From NCBI GenBank assembly GCA_016648135.1, contig JADDOH010008103.1:1-64000 (forward strand): 64,000 bases of DNA, given 5' to 3'. The notes under the pieces were generated by a model. That model worked only from the letters and a program-made list of their open reading frames with translations, was not told the origin of the DNA and searched no databases. The translations under genes and the position numbers were made by a program. Each line of letters opens with the position of its first letter. Positions within the stretch are counted from its first letter, which is position 1. Source of the stretch: Agrypnia vestita (taxonomy: Eukaryota > Arthropoda > Insecta > Trichoptera > Phryganeidae). Shown here piece after piece: positions 41,750-53,372 of this stretch.

Positions 41750-41945
41750 ATGCCACGGAAGACCTGGCATGGCACGATATTGAAAGATGGTGCTGTTAGG
41801 AGCCTCACAAATCACAGAGTTTGCATGCATGTATGAATGTGTTTGAGGCGAGAGTAGTGTAGGACAGAAGTGTGTGGTGCTCCATCCTCTCTGCCTACCC
41901 CCGTAGTGATATGGTGTGATAGTTAGTAAGAAAGTAAGTAAATTG
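41750..41945 (+). pseudogene. LINE-A 3' end fragment
   Basis: CCACGGAAGACCTGGCATGG, GGTGCTGTTAGGAGCC, ATGTATGAATGTGTTTGAGG and ATCCTCTCTGCCTACCCCCG follow the LINE-A 3' end in order. A decayed (GTAA)n tail lies near 41925-41941. Several indels are present. Confidence 0.8.
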
Positions 41946-43288
41946 AACGACCTCGAAATTTTGTTCAGATCGTTTCTAATTGAATCGCATTTTTGTCATC
42001 CTAGTTTTTTGGCACGATCGATAGTCGAAAATTTTTTTAAAATTATTTTGATGAGATTGTCTTTTTCAGTGTGCTTTACCTAGTTTTATTCTAGGGCACC
42101 CGATAGGAGGTACATGTGTCACCGAGATTTGAGAGACGGTACAGTCCAAACAATTTGTCAGTATATAAATTTTTAGAGTAATTAAATAATTCGCGAAACT
42201 TTGCAGTAACGGAAATCGTTCCTACATTAAAACAACTAAACCAAAAAAAAATTTTTAGACACAATTTTGTCCGCTGTCTTTGCATACATTAGTATTTGAT
42301 TTTTTAACATCACCCATGCAGTATTCAAATACTAAGCATTGTTTTACGAACTGTTTTTTCTAAACCAAAGTTATCCTGACATATTAGAAATATTAGTTCA
42401 ACATAAACCTAATTTATCAAATTTGACATTTTTTTCAGATGCACGTCACAAATGTCAAAGTTGAGTCTGCTAACTAAGATTAATAAATTTCAAATCGAAA
42501 CATTTTTCATACAAATATTGATGAACCTCGAAGTTACGTAAGCATTTAATGTTCGATAATATTGGAAAATTATTAATTTTAATCAAAATAATTACTTGAT
42601 CATGTCATAAATGATGAAATAATGTATAGTCATCCACTTTACGTAAATTTTGAAAGTTTCAGAGCTCTAGCTAGTCGGGAAGTTGGTGAAAAATTAATTA
42701 CTAGATTCCACCACAACAAACAAAAAGACAGACAAAGAGAGTTTGACAAACGCATGTTATAGACACTGAGATCATTTGAAAAATTTCGTTCGATTATGTA
42801 ACGGCCGTATGTGAGCTAACGATCGAAAATAAAATTAAAATTATGCATATTTTACATGTATTTATTGAATTGAATTTGAATGTTAATAATATCGATATAA
42901 ATTTGCCGTTAGGATTAGAATGAGATACGATAGCAGGTGTGTCCAGCAATAAGAAGACAATTTAACGGAAGTTGCCGAAGCAGAACCGATGATTGACGAA
43001 GGTTGCGAATTCTTATCACACCGGGAGGTTTTATATCTGCATATTGACAAGCAATGTTTTCTCAAATAATTATTTAACAAGCTGCTCGCAGTAAAATATT
43101 GAAAAGGAACTGAATATTTGGGGGTACTTTTCAGTTAAAATGAGTAATTAACCTTATTAGATACTGAACTCCTAAAATTTAAAAATGAATGATTTTAGTC
43201 TCAATACATAGTTGTTTTATTATAATTATTACAAACCTCGATATTATACTTCATGGTTTCTTGTAACGAAAAAGATGCAATTTTATTA
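41946..43288. other. AT-rich sequence without a gene
   Basis: Nothing named. CAACAAACAAAAAGACAGAC near 42715 recalls the ends of some insect repeats, but no partner was found. Open frames at 42091-42285 and 42883-43080 (minus) are unrecognised. Confidence 0.5.
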
Positions 43289-43289
43289 T

Positions 43290-43803
43290 TTTTTACTCCC
43301 TTTATGAAAAATTTTTGGATCGATTTTTAACCCTTTTCCCGTGATCCAATCGAGCTGAAACTTGGCAAGTAGACTCGTGGCGACGATCAAGAAGATCTAT
43401 TAAATTTTCGTTTAAAAAATTAATAATTATAGTATAATTTCGGATTTTTCGAAATTTTATTGGTTTTTTCAAATTGGAATCATTAGAAAAGTTTGATTAC
43501 TAGCATAGCGGCCCGATAACGTCGCGGAATATTTTCTAAATTTGAATTACTCCGTCGGTATACATAATAGGTACTTCACTACGAATGTCGAAAATCTAAA
43601 TTTACTGACAAATGTTTTTAGAAAATCTTCAAAACATGAAGTTATCAAAAGTCATATCAAGTCTTATCAAAACATCTGACATTTTAGAAATATATTAAAT
43701 TACTGTAAGTTTAGTGTTATGTTATATGTTTTAATTCGTCTTTAATTGTTGTTATATTTTACAAAGAAAGGGAGTATAATATGGTTTTTATGGATTACTT
43801 TTG
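43290..43803 (+). repeat. CTP family repeat, long form
   Basis: Begins TTTTTACTCCCTTTATG, having lost the CTCGTGGCGTCTGCTTGC part. It then matches 17330-17870 closely: TTTTGGATCGATTTTTAACC, GCTGAAACTTGGCAAGTAGA, GCCCGATAACGTCGCGGAAT and AAAGAAAGGGAGTATAATAT. Confidence 0.82.
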
Positions 43804-44525
43804 AATGAATGAATTCAGACTCAAATGCATAGTGGTTTAATATAATTATCACAAATCTCGGCTTGTGATAATTATATCATGGCTTGCTGTAAGTTGTAAC
43901 GTTAAAAATTAAAAAAAATACCAATTATATTCTTTTTTATTTAATTTATGATTAACTTAAACCATTTAAATGCCAAACTATTAAAATTGGCAAACACCGC
44001 GCATTGTGTCACTTTAGTATGTATTATTTAGCGGAAATGAGTTTTGCTGGAATTTTTTTCGTTCCGCTGTACCCAAGTCCGAGAGGAAGGTTCCGTAATT
44101 AGAATTTGTGTCCACTTATTTTAGGAGTCGTGAAAAAACGCCGTGCAAATTGCCTGGAAACTCTGATCAAACAACCCTTCCAGCAGCCCGCAGAGGAAAT
44201 TCTCAAATGGGGCTGAGAAAATTTCAGGAAAATACTTTCGAAAAATTGAGCTTCAAAATCGTTAATCGTTTATTTGCTCTAATTATCCTACAGGACCGAG
44301 TTTTCATTTCTTTTCTTACACATGTATATATAAATTAAAATAATTACAATAAGGATAAACTCTCGTACTACCTACACTAATTCCGTATGGAATGTCTATT
44401 AATTTCTTTATACATTTTTTGCGTACATATTAATACAACGACGGATTTATTGCCAACCACACAATTAAAAAGAACAATTGAACTGTAGTGACATGCAGTC
44501 TTTCATAAATTTAATTTATTAATCT
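43804..44525. other. No recognised gene
   Basis: AT-rich, with a less AT-rich patch at 44060-44230 that includes an open frame (44108-44338 plus) not recognised. Confidence 0.45.
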
Positions 44526-44530
44526 TTTTA

Positions 44531-44705
44531 CAGACTACTGAGATGAAAATTTTCATATCGTCTGCAAGTAATGGGACTTCTATTGGATCTGTGAGGATAG
44601 TAACAATGTCATTTACAAAACAATTGAAAGCGAAGGGCCTTTGTGGGAACCTTGGGGAACGCCGCTGGTTGCTATGAATTTATATAAAAATGAGTCGTTT
44701 TTTTA
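44531..44705 (-). pseudogene. Jockey-like reverse transcriptase palm remnant
   Basis: The minus strand gives SGVPQGSHKGP, then after a one-base shift FNCFVNDIVTIL, PIEVPLLADDMKIFISV. These are RT motif 4 (SGVPQGS..GPLLF) and the catalytic ADD box of motif 5 (FADD in active elements). It is the only part of the window where the RT active site is seen. Too short for continuous open frames, with no flanking LINE sequence recognised. Confidence 0.8.
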
Positions 44706-45235
44706 TAATAATGATATATTTCAGCTAAACAATGTTAAAGTGACAAAACTAGCTACATGGATGGGCACAAAAAAGTGGTAAACTAGATTTTGGAAACGGT
44801 AAAATTTCTTTATTCTGCCTTTGAAGATAATTATGGTATGTGATAATGTAATATGCAAAGTTGATTTCACTGCCTAACCGTCTGTACCTCGATGAGGAGA
44901 TGAAGAATTGGGGATGGATGGGGCGGGGGGGGGATTAAAAATATTTAAATATCACTCGAAATTGTGTTTTAAACACCAGCAAACGAAGAAAATATTTAAT
45001 TACAGTCTTTCTTCAATAAAAGTAACATAACTTTGTGTTAACATTATTTATATCAATAAAAATAAAGCATTCTAAATTACAATTATTATAATGTTTAGGA
45101 GTCTTATAAAAATTCTTGCATGCACTTATGCACTTGCTCGAGGTAGTAGTTATACTTTAAAACTAAAATAAAAACATAAATTAATATTAATGACATTAAA
45201 GGTATTGAAATCTACACTGATTGATTATTCTATCG
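44706..45235. other. AT-rich sequence without a gene
   Basis: A GGGGCGGGGGGGG run lies near 44922. The rest is AT-rich with no recognised feature. Confidence 0.5.
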
Positions 45236-45239
45236 AGTT

Positions 45240-46028
45240 TCATAAAAATATTTAAAACTCACACTTACAGAAATGTAACCTCGAATATTTAAAATAATTG
45301 AAGCAAACAAAAACTTTCTTAAAAAACATATGCACTTTCTAAAAAAGTCGAACTGCCTATCCAATTTCATTTTTCATCGAATTTCGGCCTAAAATGGTTC
45401 TGTATTAAAAAGTTTCGAAACTATACAACTTTGACAGCCACATTGAATGTCGAATGAATGAATGTGTTTTTAGTTTCGAAAACCATTCTGAAAACAATAT
45501 CTGACAATTACGGCGTTTATGCAATAAATAATAATCCACAAATTGAACAAAAAAAAATGTGTAATTTATCTTATATTTTATTGTTAAATTAGTATTAAGT
45601 ACCTTTATTTGTAAACAAGGATTTTTTGAAATAAAAAAAAAAAAATCATAATAATTTCTCGAAAATCATTTTTAATCAATTTTGGCGTGGTGATCAATAA
45701 AAGCTTCCTTAAAAAATATCGACAATAGCATGAAATACATAAATCTGTACGGGGAGCCCCTTTTTGGAATTCCGATTACACACCTAAAATAGTAATTTAA
45801 TAAACAGTTCTATTTTACAATTCATTAACTAATCACCCGTCAGATTTTGAATTGAGTATCTTTATGATTGGTACCCGATTCAAGATGGTCGACAATACAT
45901 TATTATATTACTGGAACACTAATTTCAAGTGAATAAATTTTTACAGTTTAATGGATACGCGCGCATTTCGTGGTCTCGCATTTCCGCTACATGCTTCGCA
46001 CGCTGCGCGTGCGCAACTTGCGTTACAG
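45240..46028. mobile_element. TIR element W, rearranged relative
   Basis: The right part (45880-46028) matches the right part of 57460-58132: GATTCAAGATGG, ATTTCAAGTGA, CGCGCATTTCGTGGTCTCGC, TTTCCGCTACATG and GCGCAACTTGCGTTAC. The left part (45240-45330) matches 57835-57905 in the opposite orientation (ACTTACAGAAATGTAACCTC, GAATATT). The element is therefore inverted internally or is two overlapping copies. Confidence 0.55.
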
Positions 46029-46184
46029 TTTTTTTTTAACCAGGAATGCGCCAAAAAACTTATATCTTGAAAAATTTTAATTTGATGTATATTCATTAAC
46101 AAACTCAAAAATAAATTTAGAAGGTCAATAGGTTATTTAATTTGCTATTAATAATTTTTCAAATTTCTAAATATTAGGACTATT

Positions 46185-46350
46185 GGCCCCATAACACGTT
46201 GATAATTCAATAAATAGTGGTTTTAAATAAAGTGTTTTATTTTTATTATTCAATTAGGGTTTCAATAAACTATGAGTGTGCAAAGTGGACTAGAAAATAA
46301 TAAAGTGTAGAGTTCTATCCTCTCTGCCTATTTCTACGATGGAATTGGTG
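46185..46350 (+). repeat. Penelope-like scrap followed by LINE-A tail scrap
   Basis: 46185-46245 has CCCCATAACACGTTGATAAT and TCAATAAATAGTGGTTTTAA, as at 20890 and 27740. 46293-46350 has TTCTATCCTCTCTGCCTATT and GATGG, the end of LINE-A, without a clear tail. Confidence 0.5.
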
Positions 46351-46389
46351 AGAATAAATAAATTATTTTACCCATAACAGTTTACAATG

Positions 46390-46745
46390 TTCAAATTAAC
46401 GCTGCAGTAAAATTGCATTCGGGATCAAACAAAACCGATAAACGAGAAAAAATATATCGGATGCACTTTCAAGTGCAGCGAGTGCGTCACGGCAGAAGAT
46501 AAAAAAATCTCGCACAAATATAAACACGACACGCTGAGGACTTAAAAATGTGGTACAAGGTCGGAGCGTGACCTCAAATGCAGTCTGGACTCTACCAGCG
46601 CGCCCACGAGTATTTTGCATATCGTTTTTGGCCGAATGCAACGCGCCTGCATATACACAAAGTGCACTTTATGCGTATGCATTAAAATTAATTTGTAAGG
46701 TCACCAAAGTACGATATAAAGAAATCACACCCAACTCCGACTAGC
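46390..46745. other. Unique mixed-composition segment
   Basis: Less AT-rich, with GTGCAGCGAGTGCGTCACGG, ACCAGCGCGCCCACGAG and CAACGCGCCTGCATATACAC. Frames at 46396-46641 (minus) and 46550-46744 (plus) overlap and are not recognised. It may be regulatory or a relic. Confidence 0.35.
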
Positions 46746-46851
46746 AGGACAGATATAATTCGATACCATTCGATCCAGCGATGTCCAACGAGTATTTCGA
46801 AATAAGATGAAAGGTAATCACTGAAATAATAAGAGACAACCTATACAAATT

Positions 46852-47265
46852 ATATCCAAGAACACATTCTTATTTGTGAAGTTGTAATTTTTCAGAACAA
46901 AGTTCTGTGAAATTTTTTAAAACCAAATTAATTAATCAATTAGAAAGACATGCAGAATAATCTAATTCACGAAAAAATATTTGGCTACTATCGGGATTCG
47001 AACCCGGGCTACCTACTTTCCGGGGCCGGTGCTCTAACCAATGGACAAAAATAAGAAAATTAATCAATTAATAAAGTGAGAATTACATATATTCGGTCGA
47101 TATATTCACGGAAATATACAAGGCTCTTATAGCTTAGTGGTTAGAGCACCGGCCCCGGAAAGGAGGTGGCCCGGGTTCGAATCCTGGTAGTAGTTAAATG
47201 TTTTTTCATGAATTAGATTATTCTGTATGTCTTTCTAGTTGATTAATTAATTTTGTTTTAAAAAT
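46852..47265. mobile_element. TFB foldback retroposon with tRNA-like arms, best copy
   Basis: An exact 10-base duplication, TATACAAATT, flanks it (46842-46851 and 47266-47275). After a 65-base leader (CAAGAACACATTC, TGTGAAGTTGTAATTTTTCA) comes an inverted pair of arms, about 46917-47040 and 47126-47262. Each arm holds a tRNA-like module. The right one has A-box-like TAGCTTAGTGGTTAGAGC, then CCGGCCCCGGAAAGGAGG and B box GGTTCGAATCC, with a foldable T arm CCGGGTTCGAATCCTGG. The left one is its mirror (GGATTCGAACCCGGGC). No acceptor stem closes, so neither is a functional tRNA gene. Confidence 0.78.
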
Positions 47266-47344
47266 TATACAAATTGTTTGAATCTAACGGGCCGATTTCG
47301 ATTCAATGTTTTAAGAATTCAAAAACTATTTTTATAATAATGTG

Positions 47345-47465
47345 GTTACAAACCTTATTATATTAATAACATGAAAACGCTTTGTATATAATAACTATTT
47401 ATTGAATTATCAATATATTTCGGGGAAAATGATCCCTTCATCGGGATACGATGCATACCGAAAAT
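47345..47465 (-). repeat. Penelope-like end
   Basis: On the minus strand: CGTATCCCGATGAAGGGATC, ATTTTCCCCGAAATATATTG, ATAATTCAATAAATAGTTAT and ACAAAGCG. A GGGA/TCCC stem is kept, but the core is CCGATGA. Confidence 0.55.
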
Positions 47466-47469
47466 AAAA

Positions 47470-48148
47470 ATTCAAGTATATTGCACAAAAATTAAAATAT
47501 ATTTTAAAAACAGTGTTTTAAATTTTAAGCAAACAAACTGACAGAATTTGCAATAATTTTAATAAATTTAAGATTATCGTTTAGTTAATAATATTATTGA
47601 AAAAAAAGACATCTGATAAGTCCATACGGTCACATAAGGCCCGCAAAGTGTAGCGATTTAATTCATTTTAAAACATCGTAGGTTTGGTAATTTATATATG
47701 GTAAGAAAATATTAATATGATATGGAAAAAAAATGGGAATTTGTCTCACATTACGAGACAACCACCTTAAAGAGAACAAAAAAAAAAATGTTTCTTTCAA
47801 TTATAATTTTATTAATATAAATAATTTAACCACTAAATTATTTTGTTGTTATTGAAGAATGATATCTACTTGAGTTGAATAATATTTTACTACTCAATTT
47901 CATGAGTATCGGATTCTATCTATCCGTCGATGTCTAAAATATAATTGATCTCACGTAGAGATAATTCAGTTTATATCATATAACCTTTTTAAAAATTTTC
48001 ATCATTAATCTCTTCAATGTTAGCGTCAAATTCATCGATAATATTACTTCATCCGATTGGACATTTAAACTGCAATAAAAATTTCACGATGTTCGTGTCC
48101 CTACTCGAAGACATGATCGATTGCATTATTTTTCTAGTGCTATGTGTA
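47470..48148. other. AT-rich sequence without a gene
   Basis: Nothing recognised beyond homopolymer runs. Confidence 0.55.
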
Positions 48149-48149
48149 T

Positions 48150-48637
48150 ACAGGATATCTCATAGCTAGTAGCAAAAATTTTACAGGTGCATAGCCTTGA
48201 TAGTGAGTTGACAATGTTTAAGCAACCATATGTAAATACTTATGGAGATATGCAATGCATTTTATTCAATATTTCTAACTTATGTTATGCAAAAAAGTTT
48301 AAGTATCATTACAGTAACTTTTATTGATAGAAAATAATTATATTACTTTAACAAAACTTAAATGAAATGATTATAACCTTGTAAAAAGTTGTATTATTAT
48401 TTTTATAATTTTATTCGACTTCTGTCAAAGCGAAAGAATTTTTCATAATCGATATGTTACTGTAGTAAAATTTCAACTTTTGCAAAAAAGAAGTCAGAAA
48501 TATTGAAGAAAAATGCATCGCATATCTCCATAAGTATTCACATTTATGGTTGCTTGAACATTTTCGACTCATGCTAGGCAGGAATATAGTTCTGCGAGGT
48601 TATTAACGTTTTCAAAATAACCCTGTATATAAAAATG
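48150..48637. mobile_element. Palindromic element P, older copy
   Basis: It runs from ACAGGATATCTCATAGCTAG to AAAATAACCCTGTATATAAA. Inside, ATGGAGATATGCAATGCATT and its mirror AATGCATCGCATATCTCCAT, and GTTTAAGCAACCATAT with TATGGTTGCTTGAACA, keep the foldback layout of 38384-38906. Ends are more diverged. Confidence 0.6.
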
Positions 48638-48854
48638 TTCATGAAATTACGTAGCAAAGTGGTGATTTAGATTGATAACGCTGAAAATTAAAAATACTAC
48701 GGGATGAAGGGTGTACCTCTCTGCCTACCCAGCATTGACATTTTGATTAAAATAAATGAAAATGGACGTAGCCATGGAACATCTGCGTTCCTTTAAAAAA
48801 ACACTTAAACATTAATTCTGGAAGAAACTTCACAAAAATATCTTACATTTTAAA

Positions 48855-49075
48855 TTGCACGTAATAAGTTTTTAAACGGTAGGACGAAATTTCGCGTCCA
48901 CTTCGTCGCGGAAGGTCTCCACTCCGCCGGCGCGGGCACTCGAAAACGACACCTATTCGGGTGGCGCTCAAGGGTCAAAGTCGCCCGCGCCGCTAGGTGG
49001 CCAGGACCGCGTTTGAATATTTCGCAGTCACCCTTTTCTCCGGCAAAAATGAAATAAAAGTCTTGAAAAATCATA
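48855..49075. other. GC-rich patch, possible coding relic
   Basis: CpG-rich between 48890 and 49015. Plus-strand reading from 48883 gives STSSRKVSTPPARALENDTY and GGAQGSKSPAPLGGQDRV before a TGA at about 49015. The minus frame 48850-49074 gives an Arg/Pro-rich alternative. Neither is recognised. It may be an exon end, a 5' UTR or an element relic. Confidence 0.3.
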
Positions 49076-49269
49076 TCTCTCCGAGCGCCGATTTGTAAGG
49101 AAGGGGAGGGGAAGTAAAGGGGGAGGGTGTATAAACAAACGCAGATATCTTCGTATTCATTAAAAAGGACATTTCAATGTCGAACTTTTTCTTATTATCG
49201 TTACAAGATATTATTTCAAATTAATTAAAAAGAAAATGTGCCCCTTTGACACATTTATAATTTTTGGCT

Positions 49270-49560
49270 TAATGAGTACTTATGAAGTTAGAAACGATAA
49301 ATATATTTTTATTATAGTTAGAAACATTCTATCACTAAAGACAATTAAAATTGTGTATTATGCTTTAGTTCAAGCAATACTACAATATGGTATGATTAGG
49401 TGGGGAGGATCATATAAAACATCATTAAACACACTCTTAAAAGCATAATTTAAGTCATTTATAAGAAACCAAAACCTACCCTACGAATAGATTATTCCAA
49501 GAATTTTATGTGCCTACAGTTATGGAAATTAAAAAAAATATCCTTACTTCAAATCTTTAA
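49270..49560 (+). pseudogene. Jockey-like LINE remnant (post-palm region)
   Basis: The frame has RNILSLKTIKIVYYALVQAI and LQYGMIRWGGSYKTSLNTLL, matching the conserved LKTLK.VYYALVQSIL.YG...WGG region after the RT palm. The frame stops at 49448. The following stretch (SFIRNQNLPYE) continues the match after stops. Both ends are lost. Confidence 0.78.
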
Positions 49561-50420
49561 AGAAAAATATATAATGGATTCTTTAACTTCCAGGTCTACA
49601 GGATCATTTCTAAATATAAAATAGCCCAGAACTATTATTCCTTTGTAGGAATTAAAACATTCATTTCAATACCCGAAAAATTATAAAAAATTCAAGATCT
49701 TACGTATTTCAAAAATTAAGTAAAAAAAATTAATAAGTGAGTTTCACTATATATTCACTATATATTTATTTAACACCTTATTATTACAATTTAAATATCC
49801 ATGAAATGAATTGATGTGATTATTCTGAGCGTCAACTTTTATGGCGAGTAAAATGTTTTTATTTTACGAATATACTATTGTATTCATGAAATTATGTACT
49901 ATGATATGATTATAATAAATAAAAAAATGTTTTATATGTTTATACCCGGTCTTTTGCACGGATGCCCTGTATTCATGTTACCTTTCACATTAAAAATATT
50001 TAAAACAGCCAATTTCTTACGGTTACACGAGTTAACGTCAAACCTAATTGCATCCAGAAAGTTTAATAAAAAATAAAAATAAAATATTGAGTTAATCATT
50101 AAATCTAACGACAGACGATGACAATGAGACATGGACTATATAAATTTAACTCTCATCATCATTCATACAAATGAAAATGAACATGAATCTAGAGAAAAGC
50201 CACTCATATAGTGATCTAGTGGTTGGGTGTTAGAGTCTCATCTCAGGAGACTCATGTTCAATGCAAAAATGCTTACCTTAATTAGAAAATACTGAGAATA
50301 ATATTTGAAAATATTGAGAATATTACTCCAAAAATAAAAGGCAGTATTTCCCTGTCTGCGGAAGACTGGAAGTAATGAAGAAGGATCGCCTATGAAATTC
50401 AAAGAGAAATAATTTCAGAA
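49561..50420. other. AT-rich sequence with a weak tRNA-like scrap
   Basis: At 50212-50265 GTGATCTAGTGGTTGGGTGT, TAGAGTCTCATC and ACTCATGTTCAATGC could be a decayed tRNA-derived head with a poor B box. The rest is AT-rich. Confidence 0.4.
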
Positions 50421-50424
50421 TATT

Positions 50425-51062
50425 TTGTTTGAGTATGTTAAAATTTTTCAAGAACACAATACAATTTCAAGAACACAAGATCACAATTTTATCCACAGAG
50501 GAAACATCTTTAATCAATATATATTATAGACGTCTCGTAGAGACAATATATATGGGGAAGTAGGCGACATCTATAAAAGTTTATGGGGATGACAAATTTC
50601 AACCACAGATAGCGGTACTAAAATACAATTCACATATGAAACAAGATGTGCAAAGTCGACATACATACAACATCCAAAATTTTGATATGTGATTGACTGT
50701 CATGGGTCGAATTGGCGAACGTTATATTGTATAAACTGATCGCTTAAGTCAGCTGTACGACAAGTTGTAAGCCATATAAACACCATATAAACAATAGACT
50801 TCCATTTCTACTAAAAATGTTCTCAGGTTTTCATGGCCGTTCAAAATCTTCTGTGTATGGTTTTCTGGAATATTCTGCCATGTATATGTGACCTCTCTGG
50901 CCTACGTTTTGGATCCCATTACAGGGTATGGGATGCAATGGAATCCAAACGAAACGTCGGCCAGAGAGGTCACGTATACACGGCAGAATATCCCAGAAAA
51001 CTACTTCCTACTTTCCCCTACAAATAGTTTGGTCTTTATGAGACATCTATAATATATATTGA
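50425..51062. mobile_element. LTIR element, subtype a, with nested Penelope-like insertion
   Basis: The left arm is AATATTTTGTTTGAGTATGT, TTTATCCACAGAGGAAACAT and TATATTATAGACGTCTCGTA. The right arm is TTTCCCCTACAAATAGTTTG, GTCTTTATGAGACATCTATA and ATATATATTGAGAAAT. The core ATTGGCGAACGTTATATTGT to AAGTCAGCTG is interrupted near 50815 by the foreign block at 50820-51005. Confidence 0.7.
50820..51005. repeat. Penelope-like inverted ends nested in LTIR
   Basis: Two arms face each other: GTTTTCTGGAATATTCTGCC, TATATGTGACCTCTCTGGCC on the left and GTCGGCCAGAGAGGTCACGT, ACGGCAGAATATCCCAGAAA on the right. Between them is GGGATGCAATGGAATCC, then CGAAACGTCGG. Penelope-like elements are known with inverted terminal repeats. 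The unit has lost all coding. The open frame 50833-51027 is a shadow. Confidence 0.6.
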
Positions 51063-51139
51063 GAAATATTATCATCATATATCCTAATTTCGAATGTTCG
51101 TCTGTATGTCCGTAGCTTGTTGCAATTACAACAACACCA

Positions 51140-51392
51140 GAAAAATATATGACTCTAGTGTTGACTGTACCAGAAAGAGAGGATGACCTCGGAAGACGTG
51201 GCATGATCAGATTAACTAGGTAATGGAGGATGGTCCTGTTAGGAGCCTCGAAAATCTTCGAGCTTGTATGCGAAAATGTATGAATGTGGATGAGGTGAGA
51301 GTTGTTTGCCAGGACAGAGGAGTGTGACACTATATCCTCTCTGCATACCCCCGCGGAAAAGGGCGTGATGGTAAGTTAGCAAGTGATTCATT
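51140..51392 (+). pseudogene. LINE-A 3' end fragment
   Basis: Contains CCAGAAAGAGAGGATGACCT, GAAGACGTGGCATGATCAGA, TGGTCCTGTTAGGAGCCTCG, GTATGAATGTGGATGAGG and ATCCTCTCTGCATACCCCCG, then GGCGTGATGGTAAGTTAGC. It matches 61770-61990 closely apart from small indels. The frame is broken and the tail is short. Confidence 0.83.
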
Positions 51393-52438
51393 TAATTACG
51401 GTAAGCAATGTAATCAGAAAAGCAGAATCACCATAATTATATTTTTCTACGTAAAACATGAGACTACCCTACTCCACTCTCGCCGGTGTTCCCATATCGC
51501 TTATTAAAGAAATATTTCACAAATAGGGGTGGAAAAATTGTTCCATTACCCACACCCCCATTTTTTCTCAACCCTTGTCTTCTCCTCCTTCGATTATTAT
51601 TCTTTCTGCGAAATAACGTTTAGCATTTTAGATACACCTACCCTCTGAGAGCCGTACAGCGGATTCGTAATTAACGTTCAGAATCCAGAAAACGGAATTG
51701 TAAAACATTATGACCGTAGCACGACTCACGGTTTTTAATGTATATTATTTGAAATATTTATTACACTCGTTGTAACGCCATACTAAATTTTAAATAATTT
51801 ACATCTTGTCCTGAACAAATTACGTTTCTTTTGAATAATTTCCAATTAAAATAGTGGAGCTGGCCTGCATAGTTCTCACTGCCAATTTGCAAGAGAGAGG
51901 TATTGTGTATGTCGGCTCATCATTCGTGTTAATATTCAACTTGGTTTGACAGTTGTGAATACACTTTTTAATATGATTAGGCGTAATTGAGATGTACTAA
52001 AAATATCGACTGATGATCGTTACGTCACTTGACATTTTCGAAAAATCTTATGGCTTGAAGTTTAGCAATAATTGCAAAAATTGTCAGAGTTCTAGAAATT
52101 TGAATAGTAATTGAATTTTTAAACAATTTTTATTATTATTTTACGTTTTTTTTTTCAAAACTCTCATTTTCTGATTAAAATTTCTGAAAATATCTCATAA
52201 CTATTAAGCCAATTTCGTTCAAATTTTCCACACATATTATTAATTATATCATCTTTGCGTATTATAAATACGATTTTTTTTTCAGAAAAAAATTAAAATT
52301 ATTTTCAAATTGAACTCATTTGAACAAAAAAAAATGTATTTAATTTCGACATCTTACAACATTTAAAAAAAGAATTTTATCATTTCATTCAAATTTCACA
52401 TAGGTATTGCTTTATTCATTTCCAGTATTCATATATAG
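51393..52438. other. AT-rich sequence without a gene
   Basis: Nothing recognised. A C-rich spot CCATTACCCACACCCCCATT lies near 51542. Confidence 0.5.
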
Positions 52439-52439
52439 A

Positions 52440-52620
52440 ACTTTCAAAATTTTACATTGGAATTGGTGAACGTTGTATTATATTATCACTTAAGCCAGCT
52501 CATACAAATTGTAAGCCCTGGGCCATCCTATAAAAAGACTTCCGCATAGTTCCTCATAGATTCGTCTCTGTGAGACTTTTATAATTTAGCTTAATTAATA
52601 AATCATATTCCAGTTTTTCG
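52440..52620 (-). repeat. LTIR element, subtype b, one arm
   Basis: GGAATTGGTGAACGTTG, AGCCCTGGGCCATCCTATAA, ATTCGTCTCTGTGAGAC and TATAATTTAGCTTAATTAAT form the right arm seen at 10840-10990 and 18070-18180. No left arm was found upstream. Confidence 0.62.
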
Positions 52621-53370
52621 GACTACACTTTACTTTCCTCCTTCGTCATCAATTCAGAGATGCTATGCTACGCTATATATATGCTTTGCTATGGTTTCGT
52701 TTCTGAGAAGGCTATTAAATATGCAAGAGGCATTTCTTACAATTTTTCTTCAATGCTGTCACCTCTCGGAAGGGAAATGCAAAAAGCGGTAAAAATCGGC
52801 CAAGAAAAAACATGAAAAATGAAAGCCTTAAGTGACTGTCTCCATAAACAGGGTAGTTTTCGGCGATGAAGAAGGGGTGAGTTTGTTCAGAGCCGTAATT
52901 GGGCATTAAGAATCATTATTTTCTTTTTTTTTGAGTAATAGGGTATATTTAATTTTGGACATTTTTGAGCTTGACATTTTTAAGACATATATCGTATGTA
53001 GGAATGTTTAAAACAGAGATGTGTATAAGGTATGATTTATCTATCCCTAATATACGAAATACTATTTGAGTCAATCCAACCTTTTCTCCGGATAATAATT
53101 TATTGAAAATATCCTAAGACAAAAAAAACGGGCATATTTAAGTACGCGTAAAATTTCTACAAGAAATGTCAAAACAAGCGTCCAATGTGAATATTTTTAT
53201 CATTTAAACAGAAATATTAGTTTTAATTTAATTTATATATATATCTATATATTTTTAAATATGTAGACACTTCGTTTGCAGAAATAAGTAGATGCGTGTG
53301 AAATAAAAATAATTTATACTAATTTATACTTTTAAAATATGATTAGAACTTATTTATTTATTTTATATAA
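52621..53370. other. AT-rich sequence without a gene
   Basis: The open frame 52715-52906 (minus) is unrecognised. The rest is low-complexity AT. Confidence 0.5.
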
Positions 53371-53372
53371 CA

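Noticed and set aside
47122..47195. tRNA gene
   Set aside because: The A box, B box and T arm look good, but the acceptor stem does not close and the anticodon arm cannot form a 5+7+5 stem-loop. The sequence is one arm of the TFB element and is mirrored at 46985-47040.
46842..47275. Two independent SINE insertions in opposite orientation
   Set aside because: The 10-base duplication flanks the whole unit and none flanks either arm; the same two-arm layout with its own duplication recurs at 37871-38215.
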